DNA from: Erysipelotrichales bacterium
GTDB taxonomy: Bacteria; Bacillota_I; Bacilli_A; RF39; UBA660
DNA: 64,000 nucleotides
Assembly: GCA_022508565.1 (NCBI GenBank)
Contig: JAFLUY010000002.1
Coordinates: forward strand, 94,001 to 158,000
Reading direction: 5' to 3'
Shown: positions 16,420 through 25,681 of the stretch, piece after piece
Layout: the number at the start of each line of letters is the position of its first letter
Position numbering within the stretch: the stretch's first letter is position 1
Notes under the pieces: model-generated
Told to the model about the DNA's origin: nothing
What the model saw: only the letters and a program-made list of their open reading frames with translations
Databases searched by the model: none
Position numbers and translations under genes: made by a program

Positions 16420-17643
16420 ATGAAGAATTTATTAAATAATCGTGTAGTTCAAATAGGTATTACAGCTTTTGCAGTAATAGCTGCATGTATCTTATTTAAT
16501 TTTTGTTTAGTAAAAATTAAATTTATTTTTGCTTTTTTTGGAAATCTAATCAAAATACTAATGCCATTAATCTATGGATTAGTGCTGGCTTATATTATGA
16601 ATCCACTTGTAAATGTTTTTGAAGAGAAAGTATTTAACAGAATAAACAAAGATACAACCAGAAGAAATTTAAGTATTTTCTGTTCGTTTGTTATTATAGT
16701 TGGAGCTTTAGTAGCATTAATTAGTTTTATAATTCCACAACTTTTATTGAGTATTCAATCAGTTATAGTTAACGCACCAACTTATTTAAAAGATTTAGGA
16801 ACATGGATTCAAAATACTTTCTCTAGTTCTGAAGTAGAAGCAAGTATTTTAGAAAACTATGATACTATTACTGAATACCTAACAACTGCTTTAAATAATG
16901 TTGTTTTACCTATGGCTAATTCAGCCATTGAAAAATTAAGTACTGGAATAGTTGGTATATTCTCATTTATCTTTAATTTCGCAATTGGTTTAGTATTTGC
17001 TGTATATATTCTAGCTAATACAAGAAAATTTGGAGCAGGTTTAAGAAAAACTTTATATTCTATATTTGATACAAATAAAGTTAATAACTTTATTGATGAA
17101 GTAAAACATATTAATCATGTTTTTGGTCAATTTATGGTTGGAAAAATATGTGACTCAGGAACAATTGGTCTATGTACTTTATTATTCCTAATCATATTTA
17201 AATATCCATATCCACTACTAATTGCTGTAATTATTTGTTTAACTGATTTAATACCATACTTTGGACCATATATTGGATCTATTCCATCAGTTTTACTAAT
17301 CTTACTTGTAGATCCAGTAAAAGCATTAACATTTATATTATTTATGGTAATCTTACAACAAATTGATGCTAATCTTATTACACCAAGAATTCAAAAACAA
17401 GCAACAGGTTTACCATCATTCTGGGTATTATTTGCAATTACCTTATTTGGTGGGTTATTTGGTATAATTGGTCTTCTTATAGGTGTACCATGTTTTACAA
17501 TTATTTATGAATTATGTAATGAACATGTTGAAAAGAGATTGAAGAAAAAGAATATGCCAGTTGAAACAGACTATTATACAAAAATAAATGTTGTAGAAGA
17601 AAAGAGAATCAAAGCTAAAATAGATGGAAAAAACAACTTGTAA
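16420..17643 (+). CDS. AI-2E family (PerM/TqsA-like) membrane transporter
   Basis: 407 aa integral membrane protein with about eight helices. Family landmarks are the PLIYGLVLAYIMNPLV segment near the start (about 45-65), a long extracytoplasmic helical region (about 110-175), and the conserved C-terminal stretch with DLIPYFGPYIGSIP and a LLIGVPC loop. Members export diverse solutes; some are Na+/H+ antiporters in Gram-positives, and the AI-2 name should not be taken as function. The ribosome binding site is AAGGTGATAAT. It is single-gene, between a sigma-A-like promoter and a strong terminator. Confidence 0.92.
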   Translation: MKNLLNNRVVQIGITAFAVIAACILFNFCLVKIKFIFAFFGNLIKILMPLIYGLVLAYIMNPLVNVFEEKVFNRINKDTTRRNLSIFCSFVIIVGALVALISFIIPQLLLSIQSVIVNAPTYLKDLGTWIQNTFSSSEVEASILENYDTITEYLTTALNNVVLPMANSAIEKLSTGIVGIFSFIFNFAIGLVFAVYILANTRKFGAGLRKTLYSIFDTNKVNNFIDEVKHINHVFGQFMVGKICDSGTIGLCTLLFLIIFKYPYPLLIAVIICLTDLIPYFGPYIGSIPSVLLILLVDPVKALTFILFMVILQQIDANLITPRIQKQATGLPSFWVLFAITLFGGLFGIIGLLIGVPCFTIIYELCNEHVEKRLKKKNMPVETDYYTKINVVEEKRIKAKIDGKNNL

Positions 17644-17657
17644 TGAAGTTGTTTTTT
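17630..17657 (+). terminator. Intrinsic terminator
   Basis: AAAACAACTT (17630-17639) pairs with AAGTTGTTTT (17646-17655), 6-nt loop with the stop codon, then more T. Confidence 0.85.
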
Positions 17658-18061
17658 TTCATATAATAAAGATGTAGGAACACTTAATTTCACTTAAGTT
17701 GCCTATTATAGTATAAGCTACATAAACGGTAGTTTTTTTATATAATACCAAGCACGCTTAGTATTAATATAAAAATAATAATACATTGAATGAATAATAA
17801 AATATCTTTAAAGTTACCACCTCCATTAATCTCTAAACGATTTTAATTGAAAATCAATCAAAACCCCCTGATGAAGTTAATGGCAACTACGGAAAACATT
17901 CACGTTCCTGGGTGTATATTATAGAGGATATTTTATTATTTTAAAGGACTTCGACAAATCTTGTCAAAAGTTTTTCATGAAAATAAAAAACAATAATTTG
18001 TTGTTTGAAAAATCAAATAAATGTGTTAACATAAAAACTTAAGAAATTGGTGGCGGTTTTT
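17658..18061. other. 400-bp intergenic region, possibly a small-RNA or type I toxin-antitoxin-like locus
   Basis: No conventional gene. Plus strand: a terminator-like hairpin AGCTAC (17716-17721) / GTAGTT (17729-17734) with seven T; a perfect hairpin GATTTT-AATTG-AAAATC (17839-17855); an AACCCCCTGATGAAG stretch of locally higher GC; and a 0A-box match at 17950-17956. Minus strand: a TATAAT (complement at 17918-17923), a strong GGAGGTGG (17817-17824), and downstream of it a frame ending at 17738 that reads about 20 very hydrophobic residues (ILLFIQCIIIFILILSVLGII begins at 17803) but has no ATG/GTG/TTG start. The layout recalls small hydrophobic type I toxins with antisense RNA, but support is weak. 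It could instead be a long 5' leader of the sigma-factor gene. Confidence 0.35.
17950..17956 (-). promoter_or_regulatory. Candidate Spo0A box upstream of the sigma-factor gene
   Basis: Exact TTCGACA (complement of TGTCGAA), about 110 bp before the divergent sigma-factor ATG and upstream of a TTGAAA-16-TAACAT promoter-like pair at 18005-18032. A single heptamer match could be chance. Confidence 0.3.
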
Positions 18062-19585
18062 ATGGGAACTCAAATAGACGAATTACCTAATGAAAAGTTA
18101 TACAATTTAATAGTAGCTTATTTAGAAAAATTATATGGCGAATATAATTATACTCAAATGGACATGAATGAGTTTTCTAATATTGCAATGTCATCAATTG
18201 AAAATGCTTTAGAAAAATATACACCAAAAAACGAAAAAGAATTAGCAAAATGTATAAAAAAATCATCTACTTTAGCAATTGACAATCATATAAGAAAAAA
18301 GATGAAAGATGAAACTGTGTGTTTATCTTTTGTTACTAGCTATTTGCATGACAAAATAAGCTTAGTTAATACTTATGATGAAGCGTTAATAGAATTTAAT
18401 AATATTGTAAAATTTATAAGAAGATACGTTGTGGTGTCAGAAATACTTTTTGATTTAATAAAAACAGATGAAAAGTTGGATAAAATCTTATCATTTATTA
18501 TAAATCATGATAAAGAAAAGATTGTTGAAGGAAAAAGCAAAAACATATTTAAAGATGATGTCTCTATTTCTTTAATTGAAGCTTATTGCATCAATAATAA
18601 TATTCAAATAAAAGAAACAATAACTGAAGACGAATTAACAGATTATATTAAAAGAGTAGAAGAAAGCTTTTTTGAAGATAATATAAAAATATATTTCCAA
18701 GATGTTGGAAGGACAAAAATACTAAGTAGGTTTGAAGAAGAGAGTATTGCATATGCCGCTTTAGAAGGTGACAAGGAAGCACTTAAAGTATTAGCGGAAT
18801 CACATTTAAGATATGTTATAAAAATTGCTAAAGGATATAGAGGACAGGGATTACTTTTCTTAGATTTGATTCAAGAAGGTAATATTGGCCTAATAAAGGC
18901 TACAAAAAAGTTTGATGTGAGAAGAGGGTATAGATTTAAAACATATGCCGAGTGGCTAATTCGCGAAGAAATTCGAATTGCAATAGCTAATAATTCGAGA
19001 AATATAAGAATACCTTATGCAACTTTTTATCAAATAGAAAAATATAAAAGGACAAAAAGAGGTTTAATATCTGAAATAGGAAGAGAACCAACTTTAGAAG
19101 AAATAGCTAAATTTATGGGAATTTCAAAAAGAAAAGCTAAGAATTTAGAGAAATTAGTGAATGATACTTATAGTTTGAATGAACCTGTTGATGATTCGGA
19201 AGAAAATGAGATTTCAATGTTTATACCAAGTGAAGATATTGGACCAGATGAGATGACTATAAACAATAGCTTAGCAGTTCAAGTAAGAGAATTATTTAAG
19301 AAAGTTGAATTAACTGATATTGAAGCGCTTGTTTTAATTTTAAGATGTGGACTTGATGGCGATAGACCATTATTGTTTCGCGAAATAGGGAAAATTATCG
19401 ATAGAACGGAAAATAGGGCACAACAGATATATGAGCAAGCTCTTGCTAAATTTAGACTTTTTGAAGATATAAAAAAATATGTTGATTATACTGATAATCC
19501 AGAACGTTCTGTTAAATATATTGATTGTGCAAGGGAACAATATGAAAAAACCGGTAATTACTATAAACAAATTGTTATGAAATAA
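18062..19585 (+). CDS. Divergent RpoD-like sigma-70 factor with long N-terminal extension
   Basis: 507 aa from the ATG at 18062 (weak GGTGG site). Residues 1 to about 200 are a helical region with no recognised domain. A region 1.2-like segment (about 207-220, IKIYFQDVGRTKILS) follows. Region 2 (about 230-315) has GLLFLDLIQEGNIGLIKATKKFD and RGYRFKTYAEWLIREEI; the usual TYATWWIRQAI of primary sigma factors is altered in the DNA-melting part (Trp-Trp is Trp-Leu). Region 3 (ISEIGREPTLEEIAKFMGIS) and region 4 follow. The region 4 helix-turn-helix is EIGKIIDRTENRAQQIYEQAL instead of the RpoD TRERIRQIE pattern, implying a different -35 preference. This looks like a group 2 alternative sigma factor, not housekeeping RpoD. 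Confidence 0.88.
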   Translation: MGTQIDELPNEKLYNLIVAYLEKLYGEYNYTQMDMNEFSNIAMSSIENALEKYTPKNEKELAKCIKKSSTLAIDNHIRKKMKDETVCLSFVTSYLHDKISLVNTYDEALIEFNNIVKFIRRYVVVSEILFDLIKTDEKLDKILSFIINHDKEKIVEGKSKNIFKDDVSISLIEAYCINNNIQIKETITEDELTDYIKRVEESFFEDNIKIYFQDVGRTKILSRFEEESIAYAALEGDKEALKVLAESHLRYVIKIAKGYRGQGLLFLDLIQEGNIGLIKATKKFDVRRGYRFKTYAEWLIREEIRIAIANNSRNIRIPYATFYQIEKYKRTKRGLISEIGREPTLEEIAKFMGISKRKAKNLEKLVNDTYSLNEPVDDSEENEISMFIPSEDIGPDEMTINNSLAVQVRELFKKVELTDIEALVLILRCGLDGDRPLLFREIGKIIDRTENRAQQIYEQALAKFRLFEDIKKYVDYTDNPERSVKYIDCAREQYEKTGNYYKQIVMK

Positions 19586-19606
19586 ACTCACTATGTGAGT
19601 TTTTTT
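19584..19606 (+). terminator. Intrinsic terminator
   Basis: AAACTCAC (19584-19591), TAT loop, GTGAGTTT (19595-19602), U-tract. Confidence 0.85.
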
Positions 19607-19653
19607 ATACCCTTTTTCTTACTTATTTGGTATAATGAAAGTAGGGTGAAAAT

Positions 19654-20676
19654 ATGGATAGCATATTTGATTATAAATTATCTGATATGCAAGAGTATTT
19701 TACTAGTATAGGGGAAAAGAAATATAAGGCAAAACAATTATTTGAATGGCTTTATAAAAAAAGAGAATTTAAGTTCTCTAATATGAGTAATATTAGTAAA
19801 AGCTTGCAAGAAACACTAGAGTCAGACTTCACTACTTCTATGCTAATCTTAAGAAAAAAACAAACTAGTAAACTAACAAATAAATACTTGTTTGAATTAG
19901 ATGATGGTAACTTAATAGAAGCAGTGTTAATGAGACATGATTATGGGTTGTCCGTTTGCGTATCAAGTCAAGTTGGTTGTAATATGGGTTGCACATTTTG
20001 TGAGTCCGGTAGACTTAAAAAAGTGCGTGACTTACAGGCTGGTGAAATTGTAAGACAGATACTTATGATTGAAAATGATATTAAGGAACGTATTTCATCA
20101 GTAGTTGTAATGGGTATTGGAGAACCATTTGATAACTATAAAAATATTATGGATTTCATAAGAATCATAAATGATAATAATGGAATTGGTATTGGAGCAA
20201 GACATATTACTGTTTCAACAAGTGGGTTAGTACCAAAAATTTATGATTATGCAAATGAAGACTTGCAAACAAATTTAGCATTATCACTCCATGCACCAAA
20301 TAATATTTTAAGAACTAAGTTAATGAAAGTTAATATAGCTTATCCATTAGAAGAAGTAATGGCCGCATTAAAATATTATATTGAAAAAACTAATAGAAGA
20401 GTAACAATTGAATATTTATTATTAGATAAAATTAATGATACGGAAAATTGTGCAAAAGAGCTTGCTAATTTAATAAAAGGAATGAATGTCTATGTTAATT
20501 TAATTCCTTATAATGAGACAAGTCATATTGAGTATAAAAAGAGTAGTAATGAAACCGTTATGAAATTTTATGATACATTAAAAAAATTAGGCATTAACGT
20601 AACTATAAGAAAAGAGTTTGGTGGCAACATTGATGCTGCATGTGGACAGTTACGAGCTAGTGAGGTGGAAAAATGA
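19654..20676 (+). CDS. rlmN: 23S rRNA (adenine-2503-C2)-methyltransferase RlmN
   Basis: 340 aa radical-SAM enzyme that methylates A2503 of 23S rRNA and A37 of some tRNAs. The radical-SAM cluster motif CNMGCTFC (about 109-116) is present, and the SAM-binding GEPFDN segment follows the pattern of the family. The N-terminal helical domain has YKAKQLFEWLYKK. A C-terminal catalytic Cys is present in GGNIDAACGQLR. A TATAAT at 19630-19635 and GTAGGGTGA binding site precede the start. It overlaps the phosphatase gene by 4 bases: rlmN-prpC-prkC-rsgA-rpe is a widely conserved Firmicute order. Confidence 0.96.
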   Translation: MDSIFDYKLSDMQEYFTSIGEKKYKAKQLFEWLYKKREFKFSNMSNISKSLQETLESDFTTSMLILRKKQTSKLTNKYLFELDDGNLIEAVLMRHDYGLSVCVSSQVGCNMGCTFCESGRLKKVRDLQAGEIVRQILMIENDIKERISSVVVMGIGEPFDNYKNIMDFIRIINDNNGIGIGARHITVSTSGLVPKIYDYANEDLQTNLALSLHAPNNILRTKLMKVNIAYPLEEVMAALKYYIEKTNRRVTIEYLLLDKINDTENCAKELANLIKGMNVYVNLIPYNETSHIEYKKSSNETVMKFYDTLKKLGINVTIRKEFGGNIDAACGQLRASEVEK

Positions 20677-21416
20677 AGTCATTTTATATAACTGATTCAG
20701 GAAGAGTAAGAAGTCATAATGAAGATTCAGTAACAATAGTAAAAAATGCTGCATCTGAACATTTAATGATTGTTGCCGATGGTATGGGAGGTCACAGGGC
20801 TGGCGAAGTTGCTTCTTCTATGGTAGTAACTCAAATTGGTTCTAAGTTCAAAGCTTTATCAACTATTGGTACAAAAATTGATGCTGTTAATTGGCTAAAA
20901 GAAAATGTTCAAGAAATTAATGCAAATATTATTAAATATTCAGAAGAACATCTTGAATCAATGGGTTTAGGAACAACTTGTGTTATGGCACTTTTAACTA
21001 AAGAATTTTTACTTTTTGTTAATATTGGCGACTCTAGTGGCTTTGTTTTTAAAAATGGTAAGTTGAAAAAAATAACAAGAGATCATACATTAGTAAATTT
21101 TTTAGTTGAAACTGGTGATTTATCAGAAAATGAAGCAGTTAATCATCCTAAGAAAAATGTACTTATGAAAGCACTAGGTGCAGCTGATCAATGTGAAATA
21201 GATATATTTGATGTTGAAACAGATATTGATGCCATTATGCTTTGCAGTGATGGCTTAACAAATATGTTAACAAAAGATCAAATTGAAAAAGTATTAAATG
21301 AAACAGAAATAAGTGTTGAAGATAAGTTAATTAAACTAATAAAAAAATGCAACGTAAGAGGTGGACAAGATAACATATCAATAGCTTATCTAGTTAAAGA
21401 AGAAAGAGAGGCATAA
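20673..21416 (+). CDS. prpC: PP2C-type Ser/Thr protein phosphatase (PrpC/Stp)
   Basis: 247 aa, typical length. Metal-binding PPM motifs are visible in order: GRVRSHNEDS (about 9-18), VADGMGGHRAGEVAS (about 34-48), GLGTTC, NIGDSSGFVF, LCSDGLTNML and GGQDNISIA. It dephosphorylates proteins phosphorylated by the neighbouring kinase PrkC. In the GDS motif the usual Arg-x-Tyr is Ser-Gly-Phe, a small deviation. The 4-base overlap with rlmN and the 2-base gap to prkC indicate coupled translation. Confidence 0.95.
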   Translation: MKSFYITDSGRVRSHNEDSVTIVKNAASEHLMIVADGMGGHRAGEVASSMVVTQIGSKFKALSTIGTKIDAVNWLKENVQEINANIIKYSEEHLESMGLGTTCVMALLTKEFLLFVNIGDSSGFVFKNGKLKKITRDHTLVNFLVETGDLSENEAVNHPKKNVLMKALGAADQCEIDIFDVETDIDAIMLCSDGLTNMLTKDQIEKVLNETEISVEDKLIKLIKKCNVRGGQDNISIAYLVKEEREA

Positions 21417-21418
21417 GC

Positions 21419-23242
21419 ATGATAATGAAGGGTCAAAAGATAAACGACCGCTACCAAATCATTAAGACGATTGGTGAAGGTGGAATGGCCAACGTTTATC
21501 TTGCATATGATACTATTCTAGATAGAAATGTTGCAGTTAAAGTTTTACGTGGTGATTTAGCAACAGACGAAAAATTTGTTCGTCGTTTCCAGAGAGAAGC
21601 ATTATCAGCTTCTTCCTTAAGCCATCCAAATATTGTTGAAGTTTATGATGTCGGTGAAGATAATGGTTCATACTACATAGTAATGGAATACATTGAAGGA
21701 AAACACTTAAAACAAATGCTAAAGAAACGTGGTAATTTAACATTAACTGAAGTTGTTGATATCATGTTACAAGTAACTGACGGTATGAGCGCTGCCCATG
21801 ATTCGTATATCATACATCGTGATATTAAACCACAAAATATCATGATTTTAGAAAATGGTCTTATAAAAATAACTGACTTTGGTATTGCAATGGCATTAAA
21901 TTCAACTCAGTTAACTCAAACAAATTCAGTTATGGGTTCAGTTCATTATTTACCGCCAGAACAAGCAAGTGGAAAAGGAGCGACTATCCAAAGCGATGTT
22001 TACTCAATGGGTATTTTAATGTATGAACTTTTAACTGGAAGTCTTCCATTTAGAGGAGATAATGCAGTTGAAATTGCATTAAAACACATTAAAGAAGAAT
22101 TTCCAAGTATTAAAGAAAAGATACCAAGTTTACCGCAATCAATTGAAAATATAATTATGCGTGCAACAGCTAAAAATGTTAAAAATAGATATGCAGATGC
22201 TAAAGAAATGCATGACGATTTAAAAACAGCGTTATCTGATGCTCGTGCTGGAGAACCAAAACTTCAGTTTGCTTATCCTGAAGATGAAGGAGAATCTTCT
22301 AAAAAGAAGATGGTTGAAATAGAAGAAGAAAAACCAGTAGAATCAAAAGAAAATCTGAAGAAAGAATCAAAAAAAGATAAGAAGAAAAAAGAAAAAGAAG
22401 TAGAAGTAGAAGAAGATTTAGAAGATACAGATGTAGATATTAAAGCAAAACAAATAACAGATACTGATCTTAAGAAAAAAGAAAATAAATTGTTAATTAT
22501 TTTAGCAATAATATTTACAAGTATTGTTGTAATAACAACCACTTTAGTTCTTTTAGTTCCAAGAATTACAAAAGTTAAAAGTATAGTGGTTCCTGATGTA
22601 TCTGGCAAAACTGTTTTAGAAGCTGAAAGAGAATTACAAGCTTTAGGCTTTGAAATAGATGAACAACAAAAGGAAACTCCATCAACAGAAATAGAAATTG
22701 GTCATGTTGTTAAAACATCTCCACAAGCCGGAAGTAAAAGAAAAAAAGGTGCTGTCATAACTATATATATATCAAGTGGAGAAAATGGTTATGTTGTTGA
22801 AGACTTAACTGGTTTAAATTATCAAGAACAAAAAGGCGTTTTAGAAAGAATGTATAATTTATACGTAATTGTTAAAGAAGAAGAAAATGATGAATTAAAT
22901 GCTGGTGAAATAATTCGTACGGAACCAGCAGCTGGAGCAACTCTTACTGAAGGAGATACAATTACTTTATATATACCTAATAAAACTACTGATTATCCTG
23001 ACTTCACTTCTGGAGAATACACATTAAAACAAATTGAAGAATGGTGTGAAAAATATAGTATTTACCTAGATCCACAATATATAGAAACTGAAGAATATGT
23101 TCCGGGTACTATTTTCAACCAAACACCAAAACCTGGAATATCAGCTGCTCCAAATCAAACACTTACAATCTATATTGCTGAAGAACCAGCAAGTGATAGA
23201 CCTGCTGAAGAAATAGATGCAGAAGATAACGATGTGGAGTAA
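21419..23242 (+). CDS. prkC: PASTA-domain Ser/Thr protein kinase PrkC
   Basis: 607 aa membrane-spanning kinase. Kinase domain about 9-270 with GEGGMANVYLAYD, the invariant Lys in VAVKVL, the catalytic HRDIKPQNIM, the DFG in TDFGIA and the GS-x-HYLPPEQA activation loop. A long charged Lys/Glu juxtamembrane linker (about 285-350) is followed by a membrane helix (about 357-379) and three PASTA repeats (about 385-590) outside, which bind muropeptides or lipid II. In spore formers PrkC senses muropeptides as a germination signal. In the operon with its phosphatase. The ATG at 21419 fits the AGAGAGGC site; an in-frame ATG at 21425 is an alternative. Confidence 0.96.
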   Translation: MIMKGQKINDRYQIIKTIGEGGMANVYLAYDTILDRNVAVKVLRGDLATDEKFVRRFQREALSASSLSHPNIVEVYDVGEDNGSYYIVMEYIEGKHLKQMLKKRGNLTLTEVVDIMLQVTDGMSAAHDSYIIHRDIKPQNIMILENGLIKITDFGIAMALNSTQLTQTNSVMGSVHYLPPEQASGKGATIQSDVYSMGILMYELLTGSLPFRGDNAVEIALKHIKEEFPSIKEKIPSLPQSIENIIMRATAKNVKNRYADAKEMHDDLKTALSDARAGEPKLQFAYPEDEGESSKKKMVEIEEEKPVESKENLKKESKKDKKKKEKEVEVEEDLEDTDVDIKAKQITDTDLKKKENKLLIILAIIFTSIVVITTTLVLLVPRITKVKSIVVPDVSGKTVLEAERELQALGFEIDEQQKETPSTEIEIGHVVKTSPQAGSKRKKGAVITIYISSGENGYVVEDLTGLNYQEQKGVLERMYNLYVIVKEEENDELNAGEIIRTEPAAGATLTEGDTITLYIPNKTTDYPDFTSGEYTLKQIEEWCEKYSIYLDPQYIETEEYVPGTIFNQTPKPGISAAPNQTLTIYIAEEPASDRPAEEIDAEDNDVE

Positions 23243-23247
23243 TAGAT

Positions 23248-24069
23248 ATGACCGGAAGAATAGTTAGCATTATTAGTAATCTATATACAGTAGATGCAAA
23301 TGATGAACTATATAAATGCCGTGCAAGAGGAAAGTTCAGAGAGCAAAAGCAAACTCCTTTAGTTGGTGATATAGTTGAATTTGATGAAAACAAAAAATAT
23401 ATTCTAAAGATAATGCCAAGAAAAAATGAATTATCTAGACCAACAATTGCTAATGTTGATAAATGCGTAGTTGTAACTAGTTGCAAAAGGCCTGATTTTT
23501 CATCAAGCCTTTTAGATAAAATGCTTACAAATATTATACTTTCATCAGTTGAACCAATTATTGTATTTACAAAATATGATTTATTAACTAAAGATGAAAA
23601 AGAAGAGTTTGATAACTTAATCAAATACTACAACGATATAGGTATTGATACACTTATTAATACAAACCTAGCTAAATTAGAAAAACTAATATCAGGTGCA
23701 ACTGTAACATTAACAGGGCAAACAGGTGCAGGTAAATCTTCAATAATTAATAAATTAAATAAAGATTTAAATTTAAAAACTGATGATATTTCTGAAGCAT
23801 TAGGTCGAGGTAAACATACAACTAGACATGTTGAATTATATAAAGTTAAAGATTATTATATCGCAGATACGCCTGGTTTTTCCGCTTTAGATGTAATAGA
23901 TGATAAAGATAATATTCGCTTTGCATTCTATGAGTTTGATAATGACGGATGTAAATTCCGTGATTGCAAGCACCTTAATGAAATAGGTTGCAAAGTAATA
24001 GATGATGTTGAAGCTGGTATTATCCTAAAAAGTAGATATAGCAATTATAGAGATATGGTGATTAAATGA
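23248..24069 (+). CDS. rsgA: Small ribosomal subunit biogenesis GTPase RsgA
   Basis: 273 aa circularly permuted GTPase that assists late 30S maturation. An OB-fold N-terminus (1-70) is followed by the G4-like FTKYDLL (about 110-116), G1 GQTGAGKSS (about 156-164), the switch segment GRGKHTTRH, G3 DTPGFS, then a zinc-binding Cys-x5-Cys-x-His-x5-Cys-type cluster in CKFRDCKHLNEIGC (about 234-247). The order G4-G1-G3 is diagnostic. It lies 5 bases behind prkC and overlaps rpe by 4 bases. Confidence 0.96.
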   Translation: MTGRIVSIISNLYTVDANDELYKCRARGKFREQKQTPLVGDIVEFDENKKYILKIMPRKNELSRPTIANVDKCVVVTSCKRPDFSSSLLDKMLTNIILSSVEPIIVFTKYDLLTKDEKEEFDNLIKYYNDIGIDTLINTNLAKLEKLISGATVTLTGQTGAGKSSIINKLNKDLNLKTDDISEALGRGKHTTRHVELYKVKDYYIADTPGFSALDVIDDKDNIRFAFYEFDNDGCKFRDCKHLNEIGCKVIDDVEAGIILKSRYSNYRDMVIK

Positions 24070-24695
24070 AAACAAGTATTTCTTTCTTAAAAAGTAAATA
24101 TGATCGTGCTGAAGCGATTGCTAAAATCATGGAAACTGATACAGATTATATTCATGTTGATATGATGGACGGAATCTTTGTTGAAAGAAGTGTTTTATCA
24201 ATAAGTGAAGTTAAAGACTTGCTAAGTAATTCTAAAAAATTATTAGATATTCATTTAATGGTAGCGCACCCAAAAAATTATATTAATGAACTTGCAGAAT
24301 TAAATGCAAAATATATAACTATTCATGCGGAGATTCAAGATGATATTAATGAACTTATTGATTTAATTCATTCATATGGCATATCAGCCGGAATTGCTAT
24401 TAATCCTGAAAGTGGAGTAGATTCTATTAATGATTATTTAGATAATATAGAATATGTTCTTATTATGGGAGTAGATCCTGGGTATGGCGGACAAGAATTG
24501 AAGTTAGAAAGTGTAAAAAAAATAGAAGAACTTCAAAGTTTGCGCGAACAATACAATTACCATTATCAAATATCACTAGATGGTGGAGTTAATGATAAAA
24601 CTAGACCACTTTTAAATGGCTTAGATATTATAGTATCGGGTTCATATGTGTGCATATCAGATAATTATCAAGAAATTATAAATACACTAAGGTGA
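24066..24695 (+). CDS. rpe: Ribulose-phosphate 3-epimerase
   Basis: 209 aa TIM-barrel enzyme of the pentose phosphate pathway, interconverting ribulose 5-phosphate and xylulose 5-phosphate. Visible family motifs are HVDMMDGIFV (metal-binding His and Asp), DIHLMVAHP, the VDPGYGGQ loop and the second Asp in SLDGGVN, followed by the phosphate-binding SGSYV. The VDPG form (usually VNPG) is a mild deviation. It is the last gene of the rlmN operon, overlapping rsgA by 4 bases, and is closed by a strong terminator. Confidence 0.94.
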   Translation: MKTSISFLKSKYDRAEAIAKIMETDTDYIHVDMMDGIFVERSVLSISEVKDLLSNSKKLLDIHLMVAHPKNYINELAELNAKYITIHAEIQDDINELIDLIHSYGISAGIAINPESGVDSINDYLDNIEYVLIMGVDPGYGGQELKLESVKKIEELQSLREQYNYHYQISLDGGVNDKTRPLLNGLDIIVSGSYVCISDNYQEIINTLR

Positions 24696-24712
24696 CTTAG
24701 TGTATTTTTTTT
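24681..24712 (+). terminator. Strong intrinsic terminator of the rlmN-rpe operon
   Basis: AATACACTAAG (24681-24691), GTGA tetraloop, CTTAGTGTATT (24696-24706), eight T. The rpe stop codon is in the loop. Confidence 0.9.
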
Positions 24713-24758
24713 CTTAATCTAATATGGTATATTATATATAAGAATAGGAGAGTATTTT

Positions 24759-25655
24759 ATGAAAATAGTAAAAGAATATATTATGAATTTCTTTAATGGA
24801 TTTTGTATGGCACTTGCAGATTCTGTACCAGGTGTATCAGGAGGTACAATTGCGTTTCTATTAGGTTTTTATGATAAATTTATTGATTCTTTAGATGACT
24901 TATTTAGAGGAAAACTAGAAGATAAGAAAAAAGCCCTTATTTTCCTAATTAAAATAGGAATAGGTTGGGTAGCTGGATTTGCAGCATCTGCTACAATTTT
25001 ATCTAATCTTTTTTCAACTAAGATATATTTAATGTCATCATTATTTATTGGTTTTATTATTGCAGCAATACCATTAATAATAAAGCAAGAAATAGACTCA
25101 TTTAAAGGGCATTTAAAAAATCTAATATTTACTCTTATTGGTATAATATTAGTTGTAACAATTACATTATTAAATGGTAATACAAACTTAAATATAAACT
25201 TAGGTGATGCTAATTTATTTACTTATATTTATATATTCTTTGCTGCATCAGTAGCAATAACTGCCATGGTCTTACCAGGAATTTCAGGATCAACACTTTT
25301 ACTAGTATTTGGTTTATATATTCCAATTATGGGTGCAATTAAATCTTTATTAACATTAGACTTCAGCGTATTGCCAGTATTAATAGTATTTGGATTTGGG
25401 GTTCTTTTTGGAATTATCTTCTTTGTTAAATTAATTCGTTATCTTTTAACAAATTATAGAAGTGCAGTATGTTATACAATTATTGGTATGATGCTTGGAT
25501 CTTTATATTCAATAGTTATGGGACCAACTACTTTAGATGAACCTTTAAAAATGTTAACATTTGAGACTTTTGATATTTTATTCTTTGCTATTGGAATAAT
25601 CATAATTGGAGCACTTGAAATTATAAGAGTTAAGCTAAATAAAGCCGATGTGTAA
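24759..25655 (+). CDS. DUF368 family undecaprenyl-phosphate translocase (PopT-like)
   Basis: 298 aa membrane protein with about eight to nine helices. The DUF368 signature is clear in the first helix: MALADSVPGVSGGTIAFLLGFYDKFI, cited here only as positions about 12-37, and it is partly repeated in the second half as the internal GISGSTLLLVFGLY. Members of this family return undecaprenyl phosphate, the wall-polymer lipid carrier, across the membrane. The ribosome binding site is AATAGGAGAG. Monocistronic after the rpe terminator. The link to wall synthesis matches the nearby PASTA kinase. Confidence 0.9.
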   Translation: MKIVKEYIMNFFNGFCMALADSVPGVSGGTIAFLLGFYDKFIDSLDDLFRGKLEDKKKALIFLIKIGIGWVAGFAASATILSNLFSTKIYLMSSLFIGFIIAAIPLIIKQEIDSFKGHLKNLIFTLIGIILVVTITLLNGNTNLNINLGDANLFTYIYIFFAASVAITAMVLPGISGSTLLLVFGLYIPIMGAIKSLLTLDFSVLPVLIVFGFGVLFGIIFFVKLIRYLLTNYRSAVCYTIIGMMLGSLYSIVMGPTTLDEPLKMLTFETFDILFFAIGIIIIGALEIIRVKLNKADV

Positions 25656-25681
25656 ACAAGTAAAATAATTGTCAAAATATG

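Noticed and set aside
17824..17826. 20-codon ATG frame (MEVVTLKIF...) on the minus strand
   Set aside because: The strong GGAGGTGG lies inside, not before, its start, so it is unlikely to be translated from that ATG.
23163..23624. 153-aa open frame on the minus strand
   Set aside because: Antisense to the prkC end and rsgA, both certain genes. No start signals.
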